7,501 bases of DNA from Methanobacteriota archaeon. Lineage in GTDB: Archaea; Thermoplasmatota; Poseidoniia; Poseidoniales; Thalassarchaeaceae. The notes below the pieces were generated by a model, which was not told where the DNA came from, ran no database searches, and worked only from the letters and a program-made list of their open reading frames with translations. The stretch lies in NCBI GenBank assembly GCA_002725475.1, contig PBPH01000010.1, positions 1 through 7,501 on the forward strand. The letters are read 5' to 3'. Of this stretch, positions 1 through 6,972 are shown piece after piece. Made by a program: the position numbers and the translations under genes. Positions within the stretch are counted from its first letter, which is position 1; every line of letters starts with the position of its first letter.

Positions 1-904
1 GAGCCACAATGTCTCTAGTTGCGAGGCTACCTCTTTCATCATAGTGGCGCATGAATGAGAAATCGTTGGGGTCTGCTGCAGGATCTTCTTTGATTGCATC
101 GCGCCATTCTGTTAGGCCCTCGGAAGTCATCAAGACAGCACCATCTCCTCGGACCGCTTCGGAAATTAAGAACGGCTCCTCTACGTTATTGATGTAAGCA
201 GTTGGATGAAATTGAACAAATTCGAGGTCCTTTACAGCAGCCCCTGCTCTGGCTGCCATAGCAATACCATCTCCAGTTGCTACTGATGGATTAGTGGTGT
301 GTCTCCATAATTGTCCAGCGCCTCCTGTGGCAAGTAGAATTGCCCTACTTGGGAGAGTAAATACAGTTCCATCCGATTGAAGGCACCAAAGCCCGACAAC
401 CTTTCTCTGCTCTGATTGCCTATCTTCTAGAATTAAGTCAAGTGCAAGGCAATCTTCGTGAATTGCCAAATATTTTTCTTCGTGACAAGCAGCGATTAAT
501 GCCCTTTCAATCTCCGCTCCAGTAGTGTCTTTGGCATGTAATATGCGCCTTTCTTTATGCCCCCCTTCAATAGCGAGGCTGTATGTGCCTACAGCGTTTC
601 GATCGAAGTTAACTCCTTCATTAACCAAATCTTCAATTCGTTCAGCCGCTTCATTAACAACCATTCTAACAATTTCCTCATTGCAAAGTCCGGCCCCAGA
701 AGAAATTGTATCATTAACGTGAGCATCCAAGGCGTAAATATCAGATGAATCAAGAACTCCTGCTATTCCTCCTTGAGCATAATTAGTTGATGAATCTGAT
801 AGTCGCTGTTTTGTAACTAATGCAACGTTTTTCCCGGCACGTGCGCAACGTAGGGCTACGAATAGGCCGGCAATTCCTGAGCCGACGATGGTGACATCAA
901 CCAT
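1..904 (-). CDS. nadB: L-aspartate oxidase NadB, N-terminal part (gene runs off the left edge)
   Basis: This cytosolic flavoenzyme oxidises L-aspartate to iminoaspartate, which quinolinate synthase NadA uses in de novo NAD synthesis. The 301 visible codons read from an ATG at 904-902. Residues 8-13 (GSGIAG) form the FAD-binding Rossmann loop. Residues 38-49 (SSTNYAQGGIAG) are the family's flavin-contact block, and 113-123 (EGGHKERRILH) contain E113, which matches the glutamate that separates NadB from succinate dehydrogenase and fumarate reductase flavoproteins (glutamine there). HPT at 233-235, SEAVRGDG at 248-255 and LATRDIVA at 294-301 match the active-site histidine, Thr/Ser and arginine regions. 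S248 stands where E. coli has Thr, a conservative change. The usual length is about 500-540 residues, so roughly 40% is missing beyond base 1. A strong AGGAGGG lies 5 bases upstream of the ATG and fixes the start. No nadA or nadC is visible. A generic SdhA/FrdA-type enzyme is the alternative but fits less well. Confidence 0.93.
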   Translation of the reverse strand, partial: MVDVTIVGSGIAGLFVALRCARAGKNVALVTKQRLSDSSTNYAQGGIAGVLDSSDIYALDAHVNDTISSGAGLCNEEIVRMVVNEAAERIEDLVNEGVNFDRNAVGTYSLAIEGGHKERRILHAKDTTGAEIERALIAACHEEKYLAIHEDCLALDLILEDRQSEQRKVVGLWCLQSDGTVFTLPSRAILLATGGAGQLWRHTTNPSVATGDGIAMAARAGAAVKDLEFVQFHPTAYINNVEEPFLISEAVRGDGAVLMTSEGLTEWRDAIKEDPAADPNDFSFMRHYDERGSLATRDIVA

Positions 905-1043
905 GACAGCCCTCCTAGTTAGTCTGCCTTACTCATCTGAATTGAAGATTACTACCCGGCATTATGATAATTCGATGTGAGATGACGTTTCTCCCTCTTC
1001 CTTTACACAAATCCTATCAGGTCGCAGGCTCGCCTTAGTGCTG
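905..1043. promoter_or_regulatory. Divergent intergenic region between nadB and the membrane-protein gene
   Basis: Both flanking genes are transcribed outward from this spacer, so it must hold both promoters. I see no convincing archaeal BRE/TATA element on either strand. The AT-rich stretch around 961-973 (attatgataattc) is the best place for a weak TATA-like element but does not match a consensus. Apart from the nadB ribosome binding site I see no repeat, operator or RNA structure. Confidence 0.4.
910..916 (-). promoter_or_regulatory. Ribosome binding site of nadB
   Basis: On the minus strand the sequence reads AGGAGGG, followed by 5 bases and then the ATG of nadB. It is a near-perfect complement of the 16S rRNA 3' end, shows that the organism uses Shine-Dalgarno initiation for at least some genes, and decides the nadB start. 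Confidence 0.8.
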
Positions 1044-1853
1044 ATGACGAAGGCGAAGCCGTTGATTCTCGCGGTAATTGGAGTCCTCCTTCTTTCTTTT
1101 GTAATTTACAACGTAGAAGTAGGCCTATACTACTTCCAATATCCCAATGAATTGGTTCATTACAAAATGGAGCTCACAGAGATTTTCAGTGGAAGTTGCG
1201 ATAGGGAGGCAATCAATGAAGAATTATCTGCTCATAGAAGCAGCCACTGTCTATCTCCTATCGGCACATATCATGCTATTGATATTGTAGTAGCGGGTCT
1301 AGGTTTTATTTCTTCAATTTCAGCGCCGTTAGTGGCTTTGAAGCAAGCAGGTAGATTGAGGATGTCGGGTGTATGGTCGAAGAACCTAGCCAGACTCAGA
1401 TTATTACTTGGTACCAGTTTAGTATCTGTTGGAGTTGCTGATGCAATTGGAATACTTACCTCTAGCGGTAACCCACTAAATTGGGAGGAAGTATTAGGGG
1501 TACCCGTCCCCGCTTTTATGATACAAATAACTATTATTTTGCTAGGTATTTTACTAATTAAAAAAGCCACAAAGCGACTGAAATCTAAGAAAAAGAAGAA
1601 ATTCGCTGAACCATGGCAAATGGCAGGTTCTGGAAATTTCAGGGGTTCTTTAGAGAAGACCGGAAAAGGGGCTAAGAAGGATACCGGTGTAATGACTGTG
1701 GGTGATTTGCGTTCAGCGCTATCGTTAGACCAGTATGAGGACATTTTCCAACTTGGTACTAGTGCTGGAGATGATATGTCCGTTGGTCGGCAGTGTCATT
1801 ATTGTAATGGGCAGGGTTGTTCTCAATGCAATTTCTTGGGTGAATTCTTATAA
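1044..1853 (+). CDS. Four-helix membrane protein with C-terminal Cys4 putative metal-binding tail, function unknown
   Basis: I do not recognise this 269-residue protein (numbered from the ATG at 1044). Four hydrophobic segments are visible at about 6-31, 79-99, 120-138 and 153-172. The loop between the last pair of charged stretches on the inside is basic (R104-R119), and a lysine run (KSKKKKK, 180-186) follows helix 4. The positive-inside rule therefore places both ends in the cytoplasm. The first outer loop (about 32-78) has two cysteines, C52 and C69, that could form a disulfide. A polar linker of about 65 residues ends in CHYCNGQGCSQC (251-262), which has the CxxCxGxGCxxC spacing of a zinc knuckle like half of a DnaJ zinc centre. 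An in-frame GTG at 1038 would add two residues. Neither start has a clear ribosome binding site, and I prefer the ATG. The gene is divergent from nadB and separated from smc by about 180 bases, so the context says little about its role. Confidence 0.8.
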   Translation: MTKAKPLILAVIGVLLLSFVIYNVEVGLYYFQYPNELVHYKMELTEIFSGSCDREAINEELSAHRSSHCLSPIGTYHAIDIVVAGLGFISSISAPLVALKQAGRLRMSGVWSKNLARLRLLLGTSLVSVGVADAIGILTSSGNPLNWEEVLGVPVPAFMIQITIILLGILLIKKATKRLKSKKKKKFAEPWQMAGSGNFRGSLEKTGKGAKKDTGVMTVGDLRSALSLDQYEDIFQLGTSAGDDMSVGRQCHYCNGQGCSQCNFLGEFL

Positions 1854-2018
1854 TTGCTCATTAATTTCGCGATTCTTTGTTAATTCTTGACAACATTCTA
1901 TGGAACGCTTGACGGCTCCCAAATAGAGGTCTTCAAATCGCGCTCTATCGCGAGGGTAACCACCATCATTTATAGTCCCTTGAAAGGCCCCAGCGTTTTC
2001 GTGGTCGCATTTAGCGAT
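1848..2018 (-). other. Start-less open frame, possible gene remnant
   Basis: Between TAG (2021-2019) and TAA (1850-1848) the minus strand is open for 56 codons. The translation has a protein-like composition, including ENAGAFQGTINDGGYPRD and then a plausible amphipathic helix (RARFEDLYLGAVKRSIECC) before its end. The stop overlaps the end of the preceding plus-strand gene, as convergent gene ends often do. There is no ATG or GTG in frame. An out-of-frame ATG at 2011-2009 would need a frameshift. It could be the 3' remnant of a gene cut when smc took its present position, a small gene with an odd start, or a chance open frame. I recognise no family. Confidence 0.25.
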
Positions 2019-2032
2019 CTATTAGCAGGGAG
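1854..2032. other. Gap between the membrane-protein gene and smc
   Basis: All plus-strand frames close within a few codons at the start of this gap, so no plus-strand gene is supported. It contains most of the start-less minus-strand frame, a small 5-bp hairpin at 1938-1953 (TCGCG, 6-base loop, CGCGA) with no T-tract, and a TATA-like element in front of smc. I see no tRNA or repeat. Confidence 0.5.
1968..1975 (+). promoter_or_regulatory. Candidate archaeal TATA box for the smc-scpA-scpB operon
   Basis: ATTTATAG resembles the archaeal TATA box and is the best match in the gap before smc. If transcription began about 25 bases downstream (near 1998-2002), the smc message would have a leader of about 30 bases. 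The expected purine-rich BRE just upstream is not clear, so this is a tentative call. Confidence 0.3.
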
Positions 2033-5000
2033 ATGGGACACTTGCATTTGAAAGCAATAGAAATGGAGAACTTCAAATCATTCAAAGGAGAAGTGGTGAT
2101 ACCTTTTGAAACGGGTTTCACTGGAATAACTGGGCCTAACGGTTCTGGAAAATCGAATTGCGGGGACGCTTTACAATTTGTTTTGGGAGCTAAAAGTTCC
2201 AAGAGCCTCCGAGCACAAAACGTGTCTCAATTGATTTTCAATGGAGGGAATCGTGGCAAAGCAGCAAAAAGTTGCAAAGTGAATCTAGTATTTGACAATC
2301 CTAAGGATTCATCTGGGAATCGCCGATTGAAGGTCGATTCAGACGAAGTTCATCTAACTAGGACAATAAGGCTAGGGCGGAAAGGAAATGCAAATTCAGC
2401 CTATTACCTCAATGAACGGCCATCATCAGCTACAGAATTCCGCCGACTTTTGACCGGTGCTGGTGCAAGAGGTGATGGCTACAATATTGTCCTTCAAGGT
2501 GACGTCACCCACCTCGCTACTATGACTAGTAGGGCGAGAAGAAAGGTTTTGGAAGACGTTGCAGGAGTCACCTCTTACGATGATGAGATTCGCAAGGCCA
2601 ATCGTCAAAGGGATAAAGTTGAACAGTATCTTGAACAAATCACTTTGCTTGAGGATGAAATTAACAAGTCATTGAAGAGGCTTGGGAAGGAGCGAGAGCA
2701 AGCAGTGAAATACCGTGATTTGAAAAAATCATTGGACGAAGCACGTAGAATATTGATGCATTCTCGTCACCGAAGCCGATTTGAAGAGATTGAACTGGTT
2801 ACAGAGGAGCGCGGCGATTATATTGACCGATTATCAGTGATCGGTGAGGAAATCAATGCTTCAAATAAAGAAGAACTATCCATAGATGAGGAATTGGTGG
2901 AAATACAGCGCCAATTAAATGAAGTTTTAGGGGATGATGGAAAGAAATTAGCCGAGCAGCAACGCCGGTTGGAAGTTGAAGTTGAGACTCGCAAGGACAG
3001 AATTATTGAGTTGGGGAAAAATATTGAGGAAGCTCAAGACGAATCAGAGGTGCTCACTTCTGAGCGGGATGAGGCTAAAGTTGCCTTGGAAAGCCACGAA
3101 CAATCACTTGAATCAGCGAGAAAAATTCTGAAAGAAGCGGAGGATGCTCTTAAGGAAGCAGCCAATGAAGAAGATAATGCTAGGAAGGCATTGGATTCGG
3201 GAGACAAGGCTGTTCATGAACTAAATCGCGCCTTTGGTAAATCTACCGAGAATGTTGAAAAAACTCAGAAAGATGCAAATGACGCCACACTTAAGGCAGA
3301 ACTTCAGGAATTGAACGTCAACTTAGCTCACGAAAGGTTAGCAGAACTCGAAACAGCACTCGACGAAGCCCGATTGACTAGGGACGATTTACTTCTGCAA
3401 GGAGAAGAACTCGATGAGAATGCACCTGAGCAAGATCGTACAAAATTGGCAGCTGAGTTGTCAAAAATACAGCGCCAAGAAAGGGGCTTACTAGACGATG
3501 TTCAAAGGGCTGAATCTCAATTAAGGGATGCGGAACTAGCACTAGTTAGGGCTCGAGGGGAACTCGAGAATTCCAGTGGTAGCAAAGCGGGAATGGCTCG
3601 GGCCGTTCAGGCCGTAATCGGATTACGTGATTCAGGAGAAATTCGAGGAATTCTCGGCTCAATGTCTGAACTTTGTACTCCCAAGGATAAGAGAGATGAA
3701 GAGGCCCTTGCTTATGCAATGGGTGGCGGAATGAATAGCATCGTGGTTCGTGATGATGAAACTGCAGCATCTTGTATTTCTTGGCTAAGGAAGAATAATG
3801 CAGGTAGGGCGACTTTCTTGCCCCTTAACAGGCTCCAGTCAAGGCGTCCTGGTGGCCGTTCTGTAATGGTTTCAAGACAGCCAGGGGTTGTTGGTTTTGC
3901 ATCAGATTTACTTGAATATGACGATTCAATAGAACTTGCAGTTGTCAATGTAGTTAGGGATACATTGATTGTTGAAAATATGGATGTAGCGAGGCGTCAC
4001 ATGGGTGGCGTAAGGATGGTTACTCGGACAGGATCAGTGGTCGAAGGAAGTGGCGCAATGGTGGGCGGTTCTACTCGACACAATAGGCCACAATTCGGCG
4101 GTAAAATGGCCGGCAGTTCAGCCGTAGAAAAGGCGATAAGTGAAGTTGAGAGAATTAGGTTAGTAACTGAAACTACACAGGCAGCACTTTCAGAACTTAG
4201 AAGAAATGAACAGTCTTTACGCCAAAGGATTTCTGACACGGTGAATGATGAACACGCCTTCCAAGCCAGAGCATGGAAAGAAGATTTATCTCGTGCTGAG
4301 ACAGCTTTCAAGGATGCTGAAAGTAAGGTAAGGGTGGCCAACAAAAAGTTAGATGAAGTGAAGAAAATTCAAGAAGATGCAATCAATTATGCCGAATCCG
4401 CAAAGTTTGCCCATGAAGCAGCGATAGAAGCCAGGGATTCAGCATCTAATGCTCTTCAAGAAGGTAGTCCGGAACATCTTTCTCGTCGTCTTAGGGAATC
4501 ACAAGAACAGAGGAATGAGGCTGAAAGGGCTAAACTTGCTGCTAAAGGAACCCTTTCTGGAGGTGAGACTCAATCAGTACTTCTGTCTAATCAAGTCAAG
4601 GACTTACAACGTAGAATAGATGAGCAGCAATCAATAGTTTCTAAGGCGGAAGGCCGCATTAAAGAAATGGAGTCCGACATCTCGACTTACCAAGAAGAAC
4701 TTGACACAGTTTCAGTAGCTCATTCTCAAATTACCGAGGAACATCAAGAACTTGATGATAAGAGAATATCACTAAGAGAAGACAGAGCCAAGTTGAGAAC
4801 TCGCCTTGAACAGAAGAACCGCGATAGAGAATCGATGAATAAGAGGATTAACGACCTGTCGCTACAAATTGAGCAGAAGAAGACGGCACTCAAAGAATTG
4901 GATGCTGAGATGAAGGAATTGAACATTGATCCACCTTCAGAAGATGATGTTTTGCCAACGGTCCAGGAAGCCGAGGCTAGTGTAAGAACACTAGAACGCA

Positions 5001-5980
5001 AGGTTGGCAACTTAGGTGATGTCAATATGCATGCTATTGAACAGTATGATGAAGCACAGGATAGAAGTGGCAAACTGGGTGAGGATTCTAAGAGGCTGCG
5101 AGAGCACCGAGAGAGCCTAATTGAGCTTGAGGGGCAACTAGAGACAGAGAGAACTGACCGCCTTACAGCTGTTCTGAATATTGTCAATGAGAATTTTAGT
5201 AGAGTTTACGAACATCTCCAACCAGGTGGAGCAGGCGAGCTCCGGTTTGAGAATCCCAAGAAACCATTTGAAGGAGGTTTGGAGATGTGGGCTAGGCCAC
5301 CGGGCAAGAAGAGTGGTTTGGGGCTTTTATCTGGTGGAGAGAAATCCATGGCTGCTCTAGCATTGATTTTTGCAATTCAGGATTACGAACCATCACCATT
5401 CTACTACTTTGATGAGGTTGATCAGAACCTAGACACCTTCAATGCTGAATACATTGCTTCACTTTGCAGATCCAGAAGCGAGCAAGCACAATTCATTATG
5501 GTGACTCTGAGGAAGGTTAGTTTGCAATTGGCAGATCATCACATAGGAATCACTCATGCAGGTGATGGTTGTAGTCGTAGAATAACTGATTTCGGAAGGG
5601 AACAGGCTATTGAGGTTGGTGAAGCCGCCCTTGAGGAACTTAAGGCACTGGAAAAGACACAGGAACAAAAGAAGGAATTGGATAAATTACCGCCAGTCTC
5701 GGAAATGCCCAAAGCGCCTCCGGAAATCGCTACCCCAGAAAGTTTGGGTGGGCTAGATATTGAGGACCTTCTATCTGAGGATGAAGTTGAGGTGGAAGAT
5801 GATTCAGGTGAAACAATTTCATCACTCGCAGAACGCGCAGAAGAATCTCTAGAGGACATGAATGAAAAACTCGAGGTAGCCATTCCAATTGAACAGGAAC
5901 AGAGAGATGTTTTGGATGCCCGAGACGAAGAGGAAATGGAAGATCTGGACATCGAAGGAATTACAGATGAAGTGGAGTGA
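2033..5980 (+). CDS. smc: Chromosome segregation/condensin ATPase SMC with acidic C-terminal extension
   Basis: This is the ATPase of the SMC-ScpAB condensin, which organises and helps separate the chromosome. The N-terminal head has the family opening HLKAIEMENFKSF, Walker A GPNGSGKS at 34-41 and a Q-loop glutamine at 155. Coiled coil runs from about 185 to 519. The hinge spans about 520-690 (GEIRGILG, then AYAMGGGMNSIVV, ending near GGSTRHNRPQFGG), and the return coil runs to about 990. The C-terminal head has LGDVNMHAIEQY at 994-1005, the ABC signature LSGGEK at 1099-1104 and Walker B FYYFDEVD at 1123-1130 with catalytic E1128. Leucine 1159 (VTLRK) replaces the switch histidine, as in other archaeal SMCs. 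The usual length is about 1150-1190. Here a tail of about 130 residues (1186-1315), rich in Glu and Asp, is added. The ATG at 2033 directly precedes the conserved N-terminus, but no well-placed ribosome binding site is seen (AGGG is only 2 bases away). The hinge and following scpAB exclude Rad50/SbcC. Confidence 0.97.
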   Translation: MGHLHLKAIEMENFKSFKGEVVIPFETGFTGITGPNGSGKSNCGDALQFVLGAKSSKSLRAQNVSQLIFNGGNRGKAAKSCKVNLVFDNPKDSSGNRRLKVDSDEVHLTRTIRLGRKGNANSAYYLNERPSSATEFRRLLTGAGARGDGYNIVLQGDVTHLATMTSRARRKVLEDVAGVTSYDDEIRKANRQRDKVEQYLEQITLLEDEINKSLKRLGKEREQAVKYRDLKKSLDEARRILMHSRHRSRFEEIELVTEERGDYIDRLSVIGEEINASNKEELSIDEELVEIQRQLNEVLGDDGKKLAEQQRRLEVEVETRKDRIIELGKNIEEAQDESEVLTSERDEAKVALESHEQSLESARKILKEAEDALKEAANEEDNARKALDSGDKAVHELNRAFGKSTENVEKTQKDANDATLKAELQELNVNLAHERLAELETALDEARLTRDDLLLQGEELDENAPEQDRTKLAAELSKIQRQERGLLDDVQRAESQLRDAELALVRARGELENSSGSKAGMARAVQAVIGLRDSGEIRGILGSMSELCTPKDKRDEEALAYAMGGGMNSIVVRDDETAASCISWLRKNNAGRATFLPLNRLQSRRPGGRSVMVSRQPGVVGFASDLLEYDDSIELAVVNVVRDTLIVENMDVARRHMGGVRMVTRTGSVVEGSGAMVGGSTRHNRPQFGGKMAGSSAVEKAISEVERIRLVTETTQAALSELRRNEQSLRQRISDTVNDEHAFQARAWKEDLSRAETAFKDAESKVRVANKKLDEVKKIQEDAINYAESAKFAHEAAIEARDSASNALQEGSPEHLSRRLRESQEQRNEAERAKLAAKGTLSGGETQSVLLSNQVKDLQRRIDEQQSIVSKAEGRIKEMESDISTYQEELDTVSVAHSQITEEHQELDDKRISLREDRAKLRTRLEQKNRDRESMNKRINDLSLQIEQKKTALKELDAEMKELNIDPPSEDDVLPTVQEAEASVRTLERKVGNLGDVNMHAIEQYDEAQDRSGKLGEDSKRLREHRESLIELEGQLETERTDRLTAVLNIVNENFSRVYEHLQPGGAGELRFENPKKPFEGGLEMWARPPGKKSGLGLLSGGEKSMAALALIFAIQDYEPSPFYYFDEVDQNLDTFNAEYIASLCRSRSEQAQFIMVTLRKVSLQLADHHIGITHAGDGCSRRITDFGREQAIEVGEAALEELKALEKTQEQKKELDKLPPVSEMPKAPPEIATPESLGGLDIEDLLSEDEVEVEDDSGETISSLAERAEESLEDMNEKLEVAIPIEQEQRDVLDARDEEEMEDLDIEGITDEVE
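5974..5980 (+). promoter_or_regulatory. Ribosome binding site of scpA, overlapping the smc stop
   Basis: GGAGTGA includes the smc TGA stop and lies 5 bases before the ATG at 5986. It supports that ATG over the in-frame GTG at 5977, which overlaps the smc stop and would lie inside the binding site. Placing the site on the upstream stop suggests translational coupling of smc and scpA. Confidence 0.6.
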
Positions 5981-5985
5981 TTCCA

Positions 5986-6972
5986 ATGAGCCAACTTGAC
6001 TCTTTAGCTCTTCGCGAAGACATTATTTCTGAAATGATCGGTCATGATGAATCTCTTGCATTACATAAGAGTCGATATGCCGATCATATTCAGGAATTAG
6101 TTGAGATGGAGGAGGCAGAACATCAAGCACTTAGCCATCCATTTGATAGAAGCATTGCACTTGTTTTACAAATGTTTCAGGACTCATCCTTGGATCCTTG
6201 GAATATTGATTTAGGCAAGTTCATTGAATTGTTCAACCAAAGGCTTTCAGAAGCAGAGAATGTCGATTTACCAACTTGTGGTAGGCTGATTAGGATGGCT
6301 TGGCAGATATTGCACGGTCAAGCTGCAGATCTTCTGGAAAGAGCAGAGAATGCCGACCAGGAAATGGATGAAGAATGGGACTATGTCCCTAGTTGGCAAA
6401 CTGAATTTTGCGACGATGATTTCACTTTCACTAATAGCGTTCTAGCAGGAGAGGCCTCTGAAGCGTTGCCCTCCTTATTTGATGGTCGCATTAAGAGGGA
6501 TGGAGGGCGGCCAGTAACACTAGCCGAATTACTTTCATGCCTTTCTGAAGCACACGAAGAAGCCGAAGAGAGAATACTAAGGGAGGCGTCTAGAGCAAAG
6601 CATGCTCTTGATGTAAAAAGTGCTATTGCCAACGTTAAAGGCAGAGTTCATCAAGAGAATCTCGAGGAAGAGATACGTCAAACCTGGGGCGCAATTAGGT
6701 TACTGTCACCATCTGGGGAGCCAGTAACTGTCCAGTCAGTTGCAAAACATCTTGAGACACTTGGGATTGATGCTGGCTGGGATCCAGAAGATGCCGAGGC
6801 TGAAGGTGGTATTGTAGGATTTGTGTCTGCTCTATTCCTCACTCATCGCGGATATACAGATATCTGGCAGGTTGAATATCCAAATGGAGACATTTTCCTG
6901 CAAGATAAATGGCCCAAAATGACGTCTTTCGATGCAATTACCGAGGAACTCAAAAATGGGGTGAGTGCCTGA
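5986..6972 (+). CDS. scpA: Segregation and condensation protein A (kleisin subunit)
   Basis: ScpA is the kleisin that bridges the two SMC heads and carries ScpB. Of its 328 residues, about 50-120 form the N-terminal helical domain that binds the SMC neck. This part includes HPFDRSIALVLQMFQ and the block DPWNIDL (70-76), which is characteristic of archaeal ScpA, then a helix resembling the family's LLxxA..LL region (RLIRMAWQILHGQAADLL, 100-117). The middle section (about 120-220) is acidic and then helical, with RPVTLAELLSCL at 175-186 matching the usual linker motif. The C-terminal winged helix (about 225-315) holds HLETLGIDAGWDPEDA and the ending VGFVSALFLTHRG...QVEYPNGDIFLQ that docks on the other SMC head. 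It begins 5 bases after smc and overlaps the start of scpB, so the three genes form an operon. At 328 residues it is longer than most ScpA proteins (about 200-270), because of its N-terminal lead of about 45 residues and the acidic middle section. An in-frame GTG at 5977 would add three residues. Confidence 0.93.
   Translation: MSQLDSLALREDIISEMIGHDESLALHKSRYADHIQELVEMEEAEHQALSHPFDRSIALVLQMFQDSSLDPWNIDLGKFIELFNQRLSEAENVDLPTCGRLIRMAWQILHGQAADLLERAENADQEMDEEWDYVPSWQTEFCDDDFTFTNSVLAGEASEALPSLFDGRIKRDGGRPVTLAELLSCLSEAHEEAEERILREASRAKHALDVKSAIANVKGRVHQENLEEEIRQTWGAIRLLSPSGEPVTVQSVAKHLETLGIDAGWDPEDAEAEGGIVGFVSALFLTHRGYTDIWQVEYPNGDIFLQDKWPKMTSFDAITEELKNGVSA

Noticed and set aside
525..748. Plus-strand open frames opposite nadB
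   Set aside because: nadB on the minus strand has continuous conserved motifs through this stretch, so these are shadows.
1271..1744. 157-codon minus-strand open frame opposite the membrane-protein gene
   Set aside because: The plus strand here encodes clear transmembrane helices with consistent topology and a cysteine motif. The antisense translation is low-complexity and has no recognisable domain.
1938..1953. TCGCG/CGCGA hairpin as a terminator
   Set aside because: The stem is only 5 bp and has no T-tract after it on either strand. It may be chance or part of the minus-strand open frame.
4553..4570. LSGGET inside the SMC coiled coil, as a second ABC signature motif
   Set aside because: It sits in the middle of the return coil with no nearby Walker B, while the true signature is at residues 1099-1104. 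It is kept only as part of the coil-break observation.
4744..5187. Serine-rich minus-strand open frame, and similar ones at 3997-4344 and 5554-5994
   Set aside because: They are antisense images of Glu- and Arg-rich coiled coil in smc. Their Ser and Leu runs are what the complement of such codons gives.
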